Positions 1 to 7,801 of a stretch of DNA of 64,000 nt are shown here, one piece after another (the first letter of the stretch is position 1; the number at the start of each line of letters is the position of its first letter). The notes beneath the pieces were generated by a model that was not told the DNA's origin, did not search any database, and worked only from the letters and a program-made list of their open reading frames with translations. The DNA lies in NCBI GenBank assembly GCA_017521325.1, contig JAFXCV010000067.1, positions 1 through 64,000 of the forward strand. Direction: 5' to 3'. Made by a program: the position numbers and the translations under genes. The DNA is from Oscillospiraceae bacterium (lineage in GTDB: Bacteria; Bacillota; Clostridia; Oscillospirales; Ruminococcaceae).

Positions 1-153
1 GGGAAGGGGACCTCATTTCCCCTTCCCTTTCGGTTTCCCCCCACACCCCCCTTCCCGATTCCCAACCCCTTTGATATGCGGATGAGGGCGGTACCGACCC
101 TTCGGGCGAGGGGGACAAGCAATCTGCGATTGCCGTCCATTTTGAGTGAAGGT
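1..153 (+). repeat. Dispersed G+C-rich repeat family A, copy A1 (left end outside window)
   Basis: This stretch matches six other places in the window. Landmarks are the run CCCCACACCCCCCTTCCCGA followed by CCC(A/T)(A/T)CCCCTTTGAT, a segment around CGACCCTTCGGGCGAG, and the segment AGCAATCTGCGATTGCCGTC. It lies directly upstream of the spoVAD promoter. It starts inside the repeat, so the true left end is outside the window. Short open frames within it recur in every copy and are not credible genes. Confidence 0.85.
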
Positions 154-180
154 TTAAAACCGCAATTTTTTCAAAAACCA

Positions 181-210
181 TGCATAAACTCCCTATCTAC
201 GGACATACTA
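181..210 (+). promoter_or_regulatory. Sigma-G-like forespore promoter for spoVAD-spoVAE
   Basis: TGCATA at 181-186 and CATACTA at 204-210 are separated by 17 bases. The family consensus for sigma-G is about TGNATA and CATACTA with 16-18 bases between, so both boxes fit well. The start codon of spoVAD follows 25 bases later. In Bacillus the spoVA operon is transcribed by sigma-G, which agrees with this reading. The position directly before spoVAD suggests that spoVAD-spoVAE form their own unit. Confidence 0.65.
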
Positions 211-235
211 CCACAAAATCCGTTGGAGGTATCGT

Positions 236-1252
236 ATGGCAGAGAGAATCCGTTCCGTCATCCGCACGCAGCATGCGCCAGTGATCCGCAGTCACGCCTG
301 CATTGTAAGCCGGAAGGAGGGCGAAGGTCCGATGGGGGCGTGCTTTGACCGTGTTGAGGAAGATCCGTATTTCGGGGAAAAGACGTGGGAGCAGGCGGAG
401 AGCCGCATGCAGGCGGACACATTACAGCTTGCCCTTGAAAAGGCGCAGCTTGCACCGTCCTTTCTCGACTGTATCGTCGCAGGCGATCTTATCAACCAAT
501 GCACCAGCTCCACCTTTGCGCTGCGCTCGCTGAACGTGCCGTTTCTGGGAGTATACGGCGCATGCTCGACCATGGCGGAAAGCCTCCTGACGGCGTCCCT
601 TCTCGTGGACGGCGGAGCCTTCCGCAATGCGGCGGCAGTCACATCCTCGCACTTTTCGACCGCAGAACGGCAGTTCCGTTTTCCGCTGTCCTACGGCGGA
701 CAGCGAACGCCCACCTCACAGTGGACATGCACGGCATCCGGTGCGGTGGTGGTGTCCGCCGAGGGTGAGGGCGCAAGAATTCGTGGCGGCTGCATCGGGC
801 GGATCGTCGATTACGGCATCACCGATGCAAACGACATGGGCAGCGCCATGGCACCTGCGGCAGCGGATACGATTTTCCGCTATTTGCAGGACACAAGGAC
901 AGTTCCCGAGGATTACGACATGATCGTGACGGGGGATCTTGGCAATATCGGTTCGTCCCTGCTTCTGGAGCTTCTGCATGCGCAGGGCGTGGATATTTCG
1001 GCACGGCATCACGACTGCGGAGCGATGATGTTCAATGAGCATTCGCAGGACACGCACGCAGGCGGCTCCGGCTGCGGCTGTGCAGCAAGTCTGCTCTGCG
1101 GACATTTCCTGCCGCTGCTGGAGCGTGGAGAGATCCGCCGCATCCTCTTTGCGGCGACCGGCGCACTGCTTTCTCCGATGACCACGCAGCAGGGGGAGAG
1201 CGTGCCGGGAATTTCACATCTGCTGGAGATCGGAGGAAATTATGTTGACTGA
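236..1252 (+). CDS. spoVAD: Stage V sporulation protein AD
   Basis: The 338-residue product matches the usual SpoVAD length and has a thiolase-like fold signature, with the segment around residues 88-120 (NQCTSSTFALRSLNVPFLG..CST) typical of the family. SpoVAD sits in the spore inner membrane complex that moves dipicolinic acid into the forespore and out during germination, and it binds dipicolinic acid. The start is supported by TTGGAGG about 7 bases upstream. The last codons overlap spoVAE by 11 bases. spoVAC, which usually precedes it, is not in the window; the DNA before this gene is a repeat. Identification is confident. Confidence 0.93.
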   Translation: MAERIRSVIRTQHAPVIRSHACIVSRKEGEGPMGACFDRVEEDPYFGEKTWEQAESRMQADTLQLALEKAQLAPSFLDCIVAGDLINQCTSSTFALRSLNVPFLGVYGACSTMAESLLTASLLVDGGAFRNAAAVTSSHFSTAERQFRFPLSYGGQRTPTSQWTCTASGAVVVSAEGEGARIRGGCIGRIVDYGITDANDMGSAMAPAAADTIFRYLQDTRTVPEDYDMIVTGDLGNIGSSLLLELLHAQGVDISARHHDCGAMMFNEHSQDTHAGGSGCGCAASLLCGHFLPLLERGEIRRILFAATGALLSPMTTQQGESVPGISHLLEIGGNYVD

Positions 1253-1604
1253 TCTGCTCAAAGCATTTCTGATCGGCGGTACCATCTGTGCAGTCGGACA
1301 GGTGCTGATTGATTACACGAAGCTTACCCCTGCACGCATCCTGACGGCATTTGTCGTGCTTGGCGTGACCCTTTCGGCACTTGGATTGTACGAACCTCTT
1401 ACGGAATTTGCCGGTGCCGGCGCAAGCGTGCCGCTGACGGGCTTTGGCAATCTGCTGGCAAAGGGCGTGCGTGAGGCGATCGACGAGGACGGGGCGCTCG
1501 GCATTCTCACGGGCGGTCTGACATCTGCCGCAGGCGGCATCACGGCGGCGCTGGTCGCCGGACTTCTGGCGGCGGCGTGCTTTAAAAAGCGGATGAAGCG
1601 TTAG
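1242..1604 (+). CDS. spoVAE: Stage V sporulation protein AE
   Basis: The 120-residue product is almost wholly hydrophobic, with about four membrane segments and a short basic end (KKRMKR), as expected for SpoVAE (SpoVAEb form). It is part of the SpoVA dipicolinic acid channel in the spore inner membrane. The start codon overlaps the end of spoVAD and its ribosome site (ATCGGAGG) lies inside spoVAD, so the two are translationally linked. Its stop codon is immediately followed by repeat copy A2. Confidence 0.93.
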   Translation: MLTDLLKAFLIGGTICAVGQVLIDYTKLTPARILTAFVVLGVTLSALGLYEPLTEFAGAGASVPLTGFGNLLAKGVREAIDEDGALGILTGGLTSAAGGITAALVAGLLAAACFKKRMKR

Positions 1605-1912
1605 CGGCGGCGGCGAACCGCCGCAGGTGAGCTGTTTCCTTTGACGGCTTCGCCGTCAAGCGGAAACGTTAAGTTTCACTGTTTTCCCCGCCCCTCAAAC
1701 AGGACGGCAGTCGCAGATTGTCCGTCCCCCACTGTCCGAAGGGTCGGCACCATCCGCTTCCACTTATCAAAGGGGATGGGAATCGGGAAGGGGGGTGTGG
1801 GGGGAAACCGAAAGGGAAGGGGGAAGGAGTCCCCCTTCCCTTTGGGTTCTCCACCCACATGAGAAGTGCAGCTTCAAAATTATAATGCGTTTCAAAAGAA
1901 TAGAGAATGAAG
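1605..1912 (-). repeat. Dispersed repeat family A, copy A2
   Basis: This copy begins at the base after the spoVAE stop codon with two tight hairpins (GGCGGCGAACCGCCGC and TTGACGGCTTCGCCGTCAA), continues with the CAGTCGCAGATTG segment, then the AAAGGGGATGGGAATCGGGA and GGGGGGTGTGGGGGGAAACC core, a CCTTCCC hairpin, TTTGGGTTCTCCACCCACAT, and ends in an A+T-rich tail (GAAGTGCAGCTTCAAAATT, then ATAATGCGTTTCAAAAGAAT). It fills most of the 387-base gap between spoVAE and the TM2 gene. No gene is credible here. Confidence 0.88.
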
Positions 1913-1943
1913 AATCTTGAAGAAAGAATAAATATTCCCCCAC

Positions 1944-1992
1944 AAAAAAAAGAACCCATCCCCTTTTTGAAGGGAATGGGTTTGTTCTTTTT
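1944..1992 (-). terminator. Rho-independent terminator of the TM2-domain gene
   Basis: The plus strand reads AAAAAAAGAACCCATCCCC, a short TTTTTGA loop, then a G-rich arm ending in GGTTTGTTCTTTTTT. On the minus strand this is a strong stem followed by a T-run, placed directly after the TM2 gene stop. The long A and T flanks make it plausible in both directions. Confidence 0.8.
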
Positions 1993-2210
1993 TAGCCCTC
2001 GAGCGGGTTGCCCTCTGCGTCAGTTGTAATTGTCTTGCCGCACAGAATCAGGATGCCTTCGATTACACCCCAGAGACCTGCTGCACCGCAAGTGACCAGA
2101 GTTACAACGATCTGGATGATACCCATCTTTGTGTAGCCCAGATAAAAACGATGAATGCCCCATGCGCCCAGGAAAATACCCAGCAGGCCTGCAACCATTT
2201 TAGATTTCAT
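1992..2210 (-). CDS. TM2-domain membrane protein
   Basis: The 72-residue product has the TM2 pattern: two membrane helices joined by a short turn, with GIFLGAWGIHRFYLGYTKMGIIQ, where the HRFYLG motif is diagnostic, and a polar C-terminal tail. TM2 proteins are small bacterial membrane proteins of undefined role, often small stand-alone genes like this one. A strong ribosome site (AAGGAGG) precedes the start, and the gene has its own promoter and terminator, so it is monocistronic. Function is not predicted beyond membrane location. Confidence 0.85.
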   Translation of the reverse strand: MKSKMVAGLLGIFLGAWGIHRFYLGYTKMGIIQIVVTLVTCGAAGLWGVIEGILILCGKTITTDAEGNPLEG

Positions 2211-2274
2211 AGTAAATCCTCCTTATAAAATGTAACTGTTGTGAATGAATTGTTAACCAATCATGGTATATCTT

Positions 2275-2303
2275 ATTATACCAGTAATGAAAGTATTTGT
2301 CAA
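2275..2303 (-). promoter_or_regulatory. Sigma-A promoter of the TM2-domain gene
   Basis: On the minus strand a perfect TTGACA (2298-2303) and a perfect TATAAT (2275-2280) are 17 bases apart, about 65 bases upstream of the TM2 start codon. Confidence 0.85.
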
Positions 2304-2364
2304 GAACCATTTTCGACAAAAATAGTTGCGATTTTTTATAGTAATGTACAAAAATGCTGTACAT

Positions 2365-3483
2365 TTACTGATCCAGCGTACCATGGGACAGGGATTTGAG
2401 GTATGCATTGATAAATCCGTCCAGATCGCCGTCCATGACTGCGTTGATGTTGCCGTTTTCAAAGCTTGTGCGGTGATCCTTGACCAGCGTATAGGGCATG
2501 AACACATAGGAACGAATCTGTGCGCCCCAACCGATTTCCTTCTGCACACCCTTGATGTCGGAGATCTTCTCCAGATGCTCACGCTCCTTGATTTCCACGA
2601 GCTTGGAACGCAGCATTTTCATCGCATAATCCTTGTTCTGGTACTGGCTTCGCTGTGTTTGGCAGGAAACCACAATGCCGGTGGGCTTATGGATCAGACG
2701 GACAGCGGAGCTGGTTTTGTTGACCTTCTGACCGCCTGCGCCGGAGGAACGGTACACTTCCATTTCGATATCATCCGGACGAATATCCACCTCGATGCTG
2801 TCGTCGATTTCGGGCATGACTTCCAGAGCCGCAAAGGAGGTCTGGCGTCTGCCGGAGGAATCGAAGGGGGATACACGCACCAGACGATGCACGCCTGCCT
2901 CGGATTTGAGGAAGCCGTAGGCATTCACGCCCTCGACCATGATGGATGCACTCTTCAGACCTGCTTCGTCGCCGTCGAGATAATCGAGCAGATGCACCTT
3001 GAAATTGTGACGCTCCGCCCAGCGGTTGTACATACGATAGAGCATTTCTGCCCAGTCCTGCGCCTCGGTGCCGCCTGCGCCGGGGTGGAAGGTCAGGATG
3101 GCATTGGAGCTGTCATATTCGCCGGAAAGCAGGGTTTCCAGATTCTTTGCCTCCAGATCCGCCTTGAAGGATGCGATTTCGCTGACGATCTCCGCCTGCA
3201 TATCCTCATCCTCTTCCTCCATGCACATTTCGATCATGGTGAGGATGTCCTCCAGTCTGCCCTGCATCTTTTCATAGCCTGCAATGCGGTTTTCAAGCTG
3301 CTTGGTTTTCTGCAGTACCTTCTGGGAATTCTCCAGATCGCTCCAGAAATCCTCCGCAGTTGCCATTTCCTGCAGTTCTGCGACTTCCTTCTTCGCATTT
3401 TTGATATTCAGAACCTCGCCAAGCTCCGCAATGTCCTTGCGGTAGCCGGTCATTTCCACTCTCAGTTCATCCAGTAAAATCAT
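2365..3483 (-). CDS. prfB: Peptide chain release factor 2
   Basis: The 372-residue product has the class I release factor layout: N-terminal helical domain (about 1-110), the SPF tripeptide ([16 protein letters not shown]) that reads UGA/UAA, and the GGQ motif ([16 protein letters not shown]) that triggers peptide release in the ribosome. The reading frame is continuous from the start, including the region after [12 protein letters not shown] where many bacteria have the in-frame UGA and programmed +1 frameshift. RF2 here therefore appears not to be autoregulated by frameshifting. It stands alone with its own promoter. Confidence 0.96.
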   Translation of the reverse strand: MILLDELRVEMTGYRKDIAELGEVLNIKNAKKEVAELQEMATAEDFWSDLENSQKVLQKTKQLENRIAGYEKMQGRLEDILTMIEMCMEEEDEDMQAEIVSEIASFKADLEAKNLETLLSGEYDSSNAILTFHPGAGGTEAQDWAEMLYRMYNRWAERHNFKVHLLDYLDGDEAGLKSASIMVEGVNAYGFLKSEAGVHRLVRVSPFDSSGRRQTSFAALEVMPEIDDSIEVDIRPDDIEMEVYRSSGAGGQKVNKTSSAVRLIHKPTGIVVSCQTQRSQYQNKDYAMKMLRSKLVEIKEREHLEKISDIKGVQKEIGWGAQIRSYVFMPYTLVKDHRTSFENGNINAVMDGDLDGFINAYLKSLSHGTLDQ

Positions 3484-3537
3484 AGCTTTCTCCTTGTTTC
3501 AGATTGTCCATTTTCCTGTAATTGCACACATACAACT

Positions 3538-3566
3538 ATTATACACTATTTTTGAAGAAATTGCAA
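3538..3566 (-). promoter_or_regulatory. Sigma-A promoter of prfB
   Basis: Minus-strand TTGCAA (3561-3566) and TATAAT (3538-3543) with a 17-base spacer lie about 55 bases upstream of the prfB start codon. Confidence 0.75.
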
Positions 3567-3614
3567 GCTTTTTTTGCGATCGGGGAAGAATCCGCACTGT
3601 CCCCGCAGGAAATA

Positions 3615-3643
3615 TTGACAAATTCTCTCCGATGTGGTAAAGT
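3615..3643 (+). promoter_or_regulatory. Sigma-A promoter of the lipoprotein-rsmE unit
   Basis: TTGACA (3615-3620) and TAAAGT (3638-3643) with a 17-base spacer. The -10 box is weak (four of six matches). Confidence 0.55.
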
Positions 3644-3691
3644 TAAAGGTGAGGGGGAAATCCCCCGATTACTACGATTGGAGAATTACGA

Positions 3692-4312
3692 ATGAAATCT
3701 TTACATAAAATCGGCGCACTGCTCATGGCAGTGCTGCTCGGCAGCGTGATGCTGACCGGCTGCATGGATAAGGAAGTCAACATCGCCGAGGAGGATCTCC
3801 CCTATGGCGCTACCATGCGTGAGGCAAAAACCACCTACGCCCTGCCCGTTTCCTATGACAGGCGCTTCGTCAACGAAGCACAGCTCAAGGTAGTGACCGA
3901 TTATCTCTACGCCATCCAGACAGGCGACGGCGAGGGCTATGCCGCAAACACCCTTGATTTTTATGCGGAATACCAGCTCGAAGAGGTCTACGGCGACAAG
4001 TACAAGACGATGGATGAAATGATCACCGCACTGCAAGGCTCGGTGGCAGAACTCACGGGCAAGGACTTTGAATTTGCCATGGTCACCATCGACGGCTTTA
4101 CCAAGGAGCGTGACACATCGGGTCTGAACACCATGATTGAAATCCTCGACAAGCTTGACGGCGATGCGGATTTCAAGGGCAGCATCACAAACTGCTGGGC
4201 GCTCGACATGGACTGGCTCATCCGCTACAACAATGGCGGTTCCACGGCACTCGTGCAGGAGCAGTATGTGTTCATGTTTGAAATCGACGGCAAGTATTAC
4301 TGCGTGATGTAG
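3692..4312 (+). CDS. Predicted lipoprotein of unknown function
   Basis: The 206-residue product starts with a basic and hydrophobic signal sequence and a lipobox LTGC with the lipidated cysteine at residue 24, so it should be anchored on the outer face of the membrane. The mature part (about 180 residues) is acidic and mixed alpha/beta with no motif recognised. It is nine bases upstream of rsmE and probably cotranscribed with it. The link to an rRNA methyltransferase gives no clear clue to function. Confidence 0.75.
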   Translation: MKSLHKIGALLMAVLLGSVMLTGCMDKEVNIAEEDLPYGATMREAKTTYALPVSYDRRFVNEAQLKVVTDYLYAIQTGDGEGYAANTLDFYAEYQLEEVYGDKYKTMDEMITALQGSVAELTGKDFEFAMVTIDGFTKERDTSGLNTMIEILDKLDGDADFKGSITNCWALDMDWLIRYNNGGSTALVQEQYVFMFEIDGKYYCVM

Positions 4313-4321
4313 GAGGTTGCC

Positions 4322-5044
4322 ATGCCGAGATTTTTTGTAGAACAGGCAAATTCCGATGAAATCATCATCACGGGCGAGGATGCGCACCATATCGGGCGTT
4401 CCTTGCGCATGCGCACGGGCGAGCAGCTGACGGTCTGCGCCGAGGGAATGGACTACGAATGCGAGATCACACGCATCACCGACAGCGAGGTGTACTTAAA
4501 GCCCCTGTCCGTGAATCCCTGTGCCGCAGAGCCGAGCGTGAAGGTCACGCTCTATCAGGCGATCCCCAAAAACGACAAGCTTTCCGAAATCGTCCAGAAA
4601 GCCGTGGAATTAGGTGCATGCGAGATCGTTCCCGTGCTGACGTCACGATGCGTTTCCCGTCCGTCCGCAGCGGATTTTGAGAAAAAACGACAGCGGCTTC
4701 AGAAAATCGCCGTATCCGCCGCAAAGCAGTCGGGCAGGGGCATCATCCCCACCGTATCCCCCATGCTGACATGGAAACAGGCACTGCAAAGCATGCAGGC
4801 GCAGGATATTTCCGTGATGCTCTACGAAGAGGAAGGCGGCGTGCGCTTCGGCGAAGTGCCGCTGGAGGGGAAACACCGCATCGGACTGTTCATCGGCAGC
4901 GAGGGCGGCATTTCCGAGGAAGAAGCACAGCAGGCGGTGGATGCAGGGCTGCATCGTGTATGGCTCGGCAGCAGAATTTTACGATGCGAAACCGCACCGA
5001 CAGCGGCGATTTCGATTCTGATGTATCTGACAAAAAATTTATAA
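4322..5044 (+). CDS. rsmE: 16S rRNA (uracil(1498)-N3)-methyltransferase
   Basis: The 240-residue product matches RsmE: an N-terminal PUA-like RNA-binding domain (about 1-70) and a SPOUT methyltransferase domain with LYQAIPKNDKLSEIVQKAVELG, LFIGSEGGISEEE and LGSRILRCETAPTAAI, which builds the trefoil-knot S-adenosylmethionine site. It methylates U1498 of 16S rRNA in assembled small subunits. The AGGAGG site before the start is inside the end of the upstream lipoprotein gene. In many Firmicutes rsmE follows dnaJ-prmA; that context is absent here. Confidence 0.95.
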   Translation: MPRFFVEQANSDEIIITGEDAHHIGRSLRMRTGEQLTVCAEGMDYECEITRITDSEVYLKPLSVNPCAAEPSVKVTLYQAIPKNDKLSEIVQKAVELGACEIVPVLTSRCVSRPSAADFEKKRQRLQKIAVSAAKQSGRGIIPTVSPMLTWKQALQSMQAQDISVMLYEEEGGVRFGEVPLEGKHRIGLFIGSEGGISEEEAQQAVDAGLHRVWLGSRILRCETAPTAAISILMYLTKNL

Positions 5045-5061
5045 AAAATCTCTGAAAAGTG

Positions 5062-5090
5062 TTGAAATTCGCAGCGTGATGTGGTATAAT
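5062..5090 (+). promoter_or_regulatory. Sigma-A promoter of the small acidic membrane protein gene
   Basis: TTGAAA (5062-5067) and a perfect TATAAT (5085-5090), 17 bases apart. The start codon is about 90 bases downstream, leaving an untranslated leader of roughly 80 bases with no recognised riboswitch. Confidence 0.8.
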
Positions 5091-5179
5091 AGTGATATCA
5101 TAACATGTGAACCGGCATCAGACGACTGACCGCAGCAGTCCGGTCCAACGATATATTCTGCGGAGAAATGAGGAAAACT

Positions 5180-5476
5180 ATGAAAAACTGGAAATTGATC
5201 GCAATCATCGGCGCAACTGCTGTTGCAACTGCCATTGCTGTTGTCGTACTGATTCAGAAGCAGAATAATAAGCGCAGAATGCGTTTTGACAGCGCAGAAT
5301 TTGATGACGACTGTCTGGATGATATCGCATGCGGCGAGCAGTGCGCTTGCTGCGGTGAGGATCTGGACGTTGTTCTCCCCGGCGAAGAGACTGTTGAGGA
5401 AGTGGCAGACGCTGTTGCTGACGCAGTGGAGGATGTCGCTGAGGCTGTAGAAGACGTCATTGAGGACGCTGAATAA
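5180..5476 (+). CDS. Small membrane-anchored acidic, cysteine-containing protein
   Basis: From the preferred start (GAGG seven bases upstream; an alternative ATG lies at 5168) the product has 98 residues. It has one N-terminal membrane helix (about 5-25), a short basic stop-transfer stretch (KQNNKRRMR), a cysteine cluster (CGEQCACCGEDLD) and a strongly acidic tail of repeated DAVxDAVEDV units. The tail and cysteines should face the cytoplasm or the cell surface depending on topology. The family is not recognised; the cysteine cluster could bind metal, but this is inference. It has its own promoter and terminator. Confidence 0.7.
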   Translation: MKNWKLIAIIGATAVATAIAVVVLIQKQNNKRRMRFDSAEFDDDCLDDIACGEQCACCGEDLDVVLPGEETVEEVADAVADAVEDVAEAVEDVIEDAE

Positions 5477-5484
5477 TTGAGATG

Positions 5485-5516
5485 AAAAACGGCTTCTTTC
5501 GGGAAGCCGTTTTATT
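5485..5516 (+). terminator. Rho-independent terminator after the small acidic protein gene
   Basis: AAAACGGCTTC, a short TTTC-containing loop, GGAAGCCGTTTT then ATTTTAT: a strong stem with a T-run eight bases after the stop codon. Confidence 0.88.
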
Positions 5517-5522
5517 TTATGC

Positions 5523-5665
5523 TGTCAAAAAAGTATTATTACGGTTAAATTTGCCCTACCCCGCCCTCCTGCGGAGTGCTTTTTGGCTATATTCTGGGGG
5601 CAGTAGGGTGACTCCCCACGGGGTGGGGAGATGTCACGCAGTGACCGGACGGGATTTTTTTGACA
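5523..5665. repeat. Small element with 10-bp terminal inverted repeats (MITE-like)
   Basis: TGTCAAAAAA at 5523-5532 is the exact inverse of TTTTTTGACA at 5656-5665. The 143 bases contain G+C-rich internal hairpins (for example ACTCCCCACGGGGTGGGGAG and TCACGCAGTGA). Part of the interior (CTGGGGGCAGTAGGGTGA) resembles, in inverse orientation, sequence in the gyrA-downstream element near 28,190-28,215. No open frame of note. This fills most of the gap between a terminator and aspartate kinase. Confidence 0.5.
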
Positions 5666-5700
5666 AGAAGAGGCTTCCCAAAACAGGAAGCCTCTTCTCA
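5666..5700 (-). terminator. Hairpin after aspartate kinase, possible terminator
   Basis: AGAAGAGGCTTCC and GGAAGCCTCTTCT form a perfect 13-bp stem with an 8-base loop just beyond the aspartate kinase stop codon. There is no good T-run on the minus strand, so termination is only probable; its outer flank is the inverted end of the 143-bp element. Confidence 0.5.
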
Positions 5701-5716
5701 TAATTCATCACATTAT

Positions 5717-7078
5717 TTAAGAAATAATATCGCTCTTAATCAGTGCCAGATCCATCTTAGAGGTGATGAATACCTCGTAGATGCTGCGGATCGCCTGATG
5801 CAGGTCATGCTCGGCAACGCCCACGATCACGTTCAGCTCACTGGAACCCTGGTCGATCATCTTGACATTGATTCTTGCATGTGCCAGTGCTGCAAAGATT
5901 CTTGCGGCAGTACCATGTGTGCGGCGCATGCCACGTCCTACCACTGCGAGCAGCGCAATGTCGTTTTCAATGGAAACATGGTCGGGCTTTACGGTTCTGC
6001 GAAGTGCCTCCATCAGCTGCTCCACCTTGCCCTCAAGGCTTGCGCTGTCCACAATCACGCTCATGGTGTCGATACCGGACGGCATATGCTCAAAGGAAAT
6101 GCCCAGCTCTGCAATGACGCTCAGCACATCCAGACAGAAGCCTACTTCGCTGTTCATCATCGACTTTTCGATGTTGATAACGGAGAAGCCCTTCTTGCCG
6201 GCAATACCGGTGATCGTGCGCAGCTTTGTATCGTCATTTACATCATCATCCGGAACGATCATTGTGCCTGCATCCTCGGGTGCATTGGTGTTGCGGATGT
6301 TGATCGGAATACCTGCGGTTCTTACCGGGAAAATTGCATCCTCGTGGAGGACCGTTGCGCCCATGTAAGCAAGCTCACGCAGCTCCTTGTAGGTGATCTG
6401 GTTGATGGTCAGGGGGGAATCCACCACTCTCGGGTCAGCTACCAGCATGCCGGATACGTCCGTCCAGTTCTCGTAGATGGAAGCACGAATCGCTCTTGCA
6501 ACGAGAGAACCTGTCACGTCGGAGCCGCCTCTGGAGAAGGTGCGAACCACACCGCTGACGGATCTGCCATAGAAGCCCGGAATTACCGCATTCTCCACGC
6601 CTTCCAGACGCTCACGGAGCTTTGCAACGGTTTCGTGACGCATCATCACGCCCTCGTCGCTGAATACGATGACATCGGCAGCATCCACAAACGTGAAGCC
6701 CAGATATGCTGCAATGATGATGCCGTTGAGGAATTCGCCACGGCTTGCAGCATATTCTCTGCCGGCAGTCGCCAGTGCCTTCTGAATCTGGGAGAACTGC
6801 TCCTCCAGAGAAACCTCAACGCCCAGATCTGCAATAATGCCGTTGTAACGATCCTTGATCATCTGGAAATCCTCGGTGAAATCCTGACCACGGCTTGCCT
6901 TTTCGTAGCATGCGTACAGCATGTCGGTCACCTTGATGTCCGCATCAAAACGCTTGCCGGGTGCGGAGGGAACGACAAAACGTCTGTCCGCATCTGCCTT
7001 TATGATTGCGGCCGCCTTACGGATCTGATTTGCATCTGCAAGACTCGAACCGCCGAATTTTACTACCTTTACTCCCAT
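5717..7078 (-). CDS. Aspartate kinase (YclM/ThrD-like)
   Basis: Phosphorylates aspartate, the first step to lysine, threonine and methionine. The 453-residue product starts at MGVKVVKFGGSSL, whose KFGGSSL motif binds ATP; an upstream in-frame start would run into repeat DNA, and AAAGGA lies before this ATG. The amino acid kinase domain covers about residues 1-290 (TFSRGGSDVTGSLVA, DVSGMLVADPR). Two ACT domains follow, with FEHMPSGIDTM and NVKMIDQGSSELNV. These fit the Bacillus ThrD class, which is feedback-inhibited by lysine and threonine together; the effector here is not visible in sequence. It is monocistronic. Confidence 0.94.
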   Translation of the reverse strand: MGVKVVKFGGSSLADANQIRKAAAIIKADADRRFVVPSAPGKRFDADIKVTDMLYACYEKASRGQDFTEDFQMIKDRYNGIIADLGVEVSLEEQFSQIQKALATAGREYAASRGEFLNGIIIAAYLGFTFVDAADVIVFSDEGVMMRHETVAKLRERLEGVENAVIPGFYGRSVSGVVRTFSRGGSDVTGSLVARAIRASIYENWTDVSGMLVADPRVVDSPLTINQITYKELRELAYMGATVLHEDAIFPVRTAGIPINIRNTNAPEDAGTMIVPDDDVNDDTKLRTITGIAGKKGFSVINIEKSMMNSEVGFCLDVLSVIAELGISFEHMPSGIDTMSVIVDSASLEGKVEQLMEALRRTVKPDHVSIENDIALLAVVGRGMRRTHGTAARIFAALAHARINVKMIDQGSSELNVIVGVAEHDLHQAIRSIYEVFITSKMDLALIKSDIIS

Positions 7079-7127
7079 TGTTCTCTGTCCTTTCTGTAGG
7101 AAAATGTTCCTGTTTTCGCTAATATTT

Positions 7128-7156
7128 ATTATATTCGATTTTTTTGAAAAAAGCAA
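7128..7156 (-). promoter_or_regulatory. Sigma-A promoter of aspartate kinase
   Basis: Minus-strand TTGCTT (7151-7156) and TATAAT (7128-7133), 17-base spacer. The implied leader is only about 40 bases, too short for a lysine riboswitch. Confidence 0.7.
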
Positions 7157-7234
7157 TTGGAAATGGATACAAATTTTAATAGATAAAAAATGCTTTTTTG
7201 GTGAATACGACTGTGTTTCACTGACGTACAGTTT

Positions 7235-7660
7235 TGCATTCCTCAAAGCGGACGGCAATCGCAGATTGCTTGTCCCCCTCGCCCAAAGGGTCGGCACCAT
7301 CCGCATTCACACATCAAAGGGGATGGGAATCGGGAAGGGGGGTGTGGGGGGAAACCGAAAGGGAAGGCGGCGAACCGCCGCCGGTGAGCTGTTTCCTTTG
7401 ACGGCTTTCGCCGTCAAGCGGAAACGGTGAGTTTTTCTCACCGCCACTTAAACAGGACGGCAGTCGAAGACTGCTCGTCCCCACTGCCCGAAGGGTCGGC
7501 ACTGTCCGCATTCACACATCAAAGGGGATGGGAATCGGGAAGGGGGGTGTGGGGGGAAACCGAAAGGGAAGGGGAAATGAGTTCCCCTTCCCTTTGGGTT
7601 CTCCACCCACATATTGAAGTGCAGCTTCAAATTTAAAATGCGTTTCAGAAGAATAAAAGG
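7235..7660 (-). repeat. Dispersed repeat family A, copy A3 (two tandem units)
   Basis: Two units in the same direction: one from about 7235 to 7376 and one from about 7377 to 7660. Each has the AGGGTCGGCACC segment, ACATCAAAGGGGATGGGAAT and GGGAAGGGGGGTGTGGGGGG; the hairpin module (GGCGGCGAACCGCCGCC, then TTGACGGCTTTCGCCGTCAA) joins them. The second unit ends in the usual tail TGAAGTGCAGCTTCAAATTT. It lies between divergent genes, so it is not tied to gene 3' ends. The remaining 7080-7234 and 7660-7760 hold only promoters. Confidence 0.88.
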
Positions 7661-7766
7661 AGAACGAGTTGAGGATGAGGCATTCATACCACTATACTTT
7701 TTCGCCAACCCAAGCAATGATTTTCAAACGGGAATCGCACCAGAATCACAAAATTCGGAAAAGTCC

Positions 7767-7795
7767 TTGACAAGGGGATTTTTGTATGATATAAT
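7767..7795 (+). promoter_or_regulatory. Sigma-A promoter of rpsF-ssb-rpsR
   Basis: Perfect TTGACA (7767-7772) and perfect TATAAT (7790-7795) with a 17-base spacer. Confidence 0.92.
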
Positions 7796-7801
7796 GTAAA
7801 A

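Noticed and set aside
1669..1959. Small frames inside repeat family A (both strands, all copies)
   Set aside because: They recur because the repeat recurs; translations are low-complexity Pro/Phe/Gly/Lys strings and frames break between copies.
2326..3477. 383-codon plus-strand frame opposite prfB
   Set aside because: Antisense shadow of a confidently identified gene.
5660..7099. 479-codon plus-strand frame opposite aspartate kinase
   Set aside because: Antisense shadow; begins in a terminator-like hairpin.
7079..7234. Lysine riboswitch before aspartate kinase
   Set aside because: The predicted leader is only about 40 bases, far shorter than a lysine riboswitch.
5717..7306. Longer aspartate kinase start at 7306
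   Set aside because: It would translate repeat DNA and the promoter; the ATG at 7078 has a ribosome site and begins the family domain.
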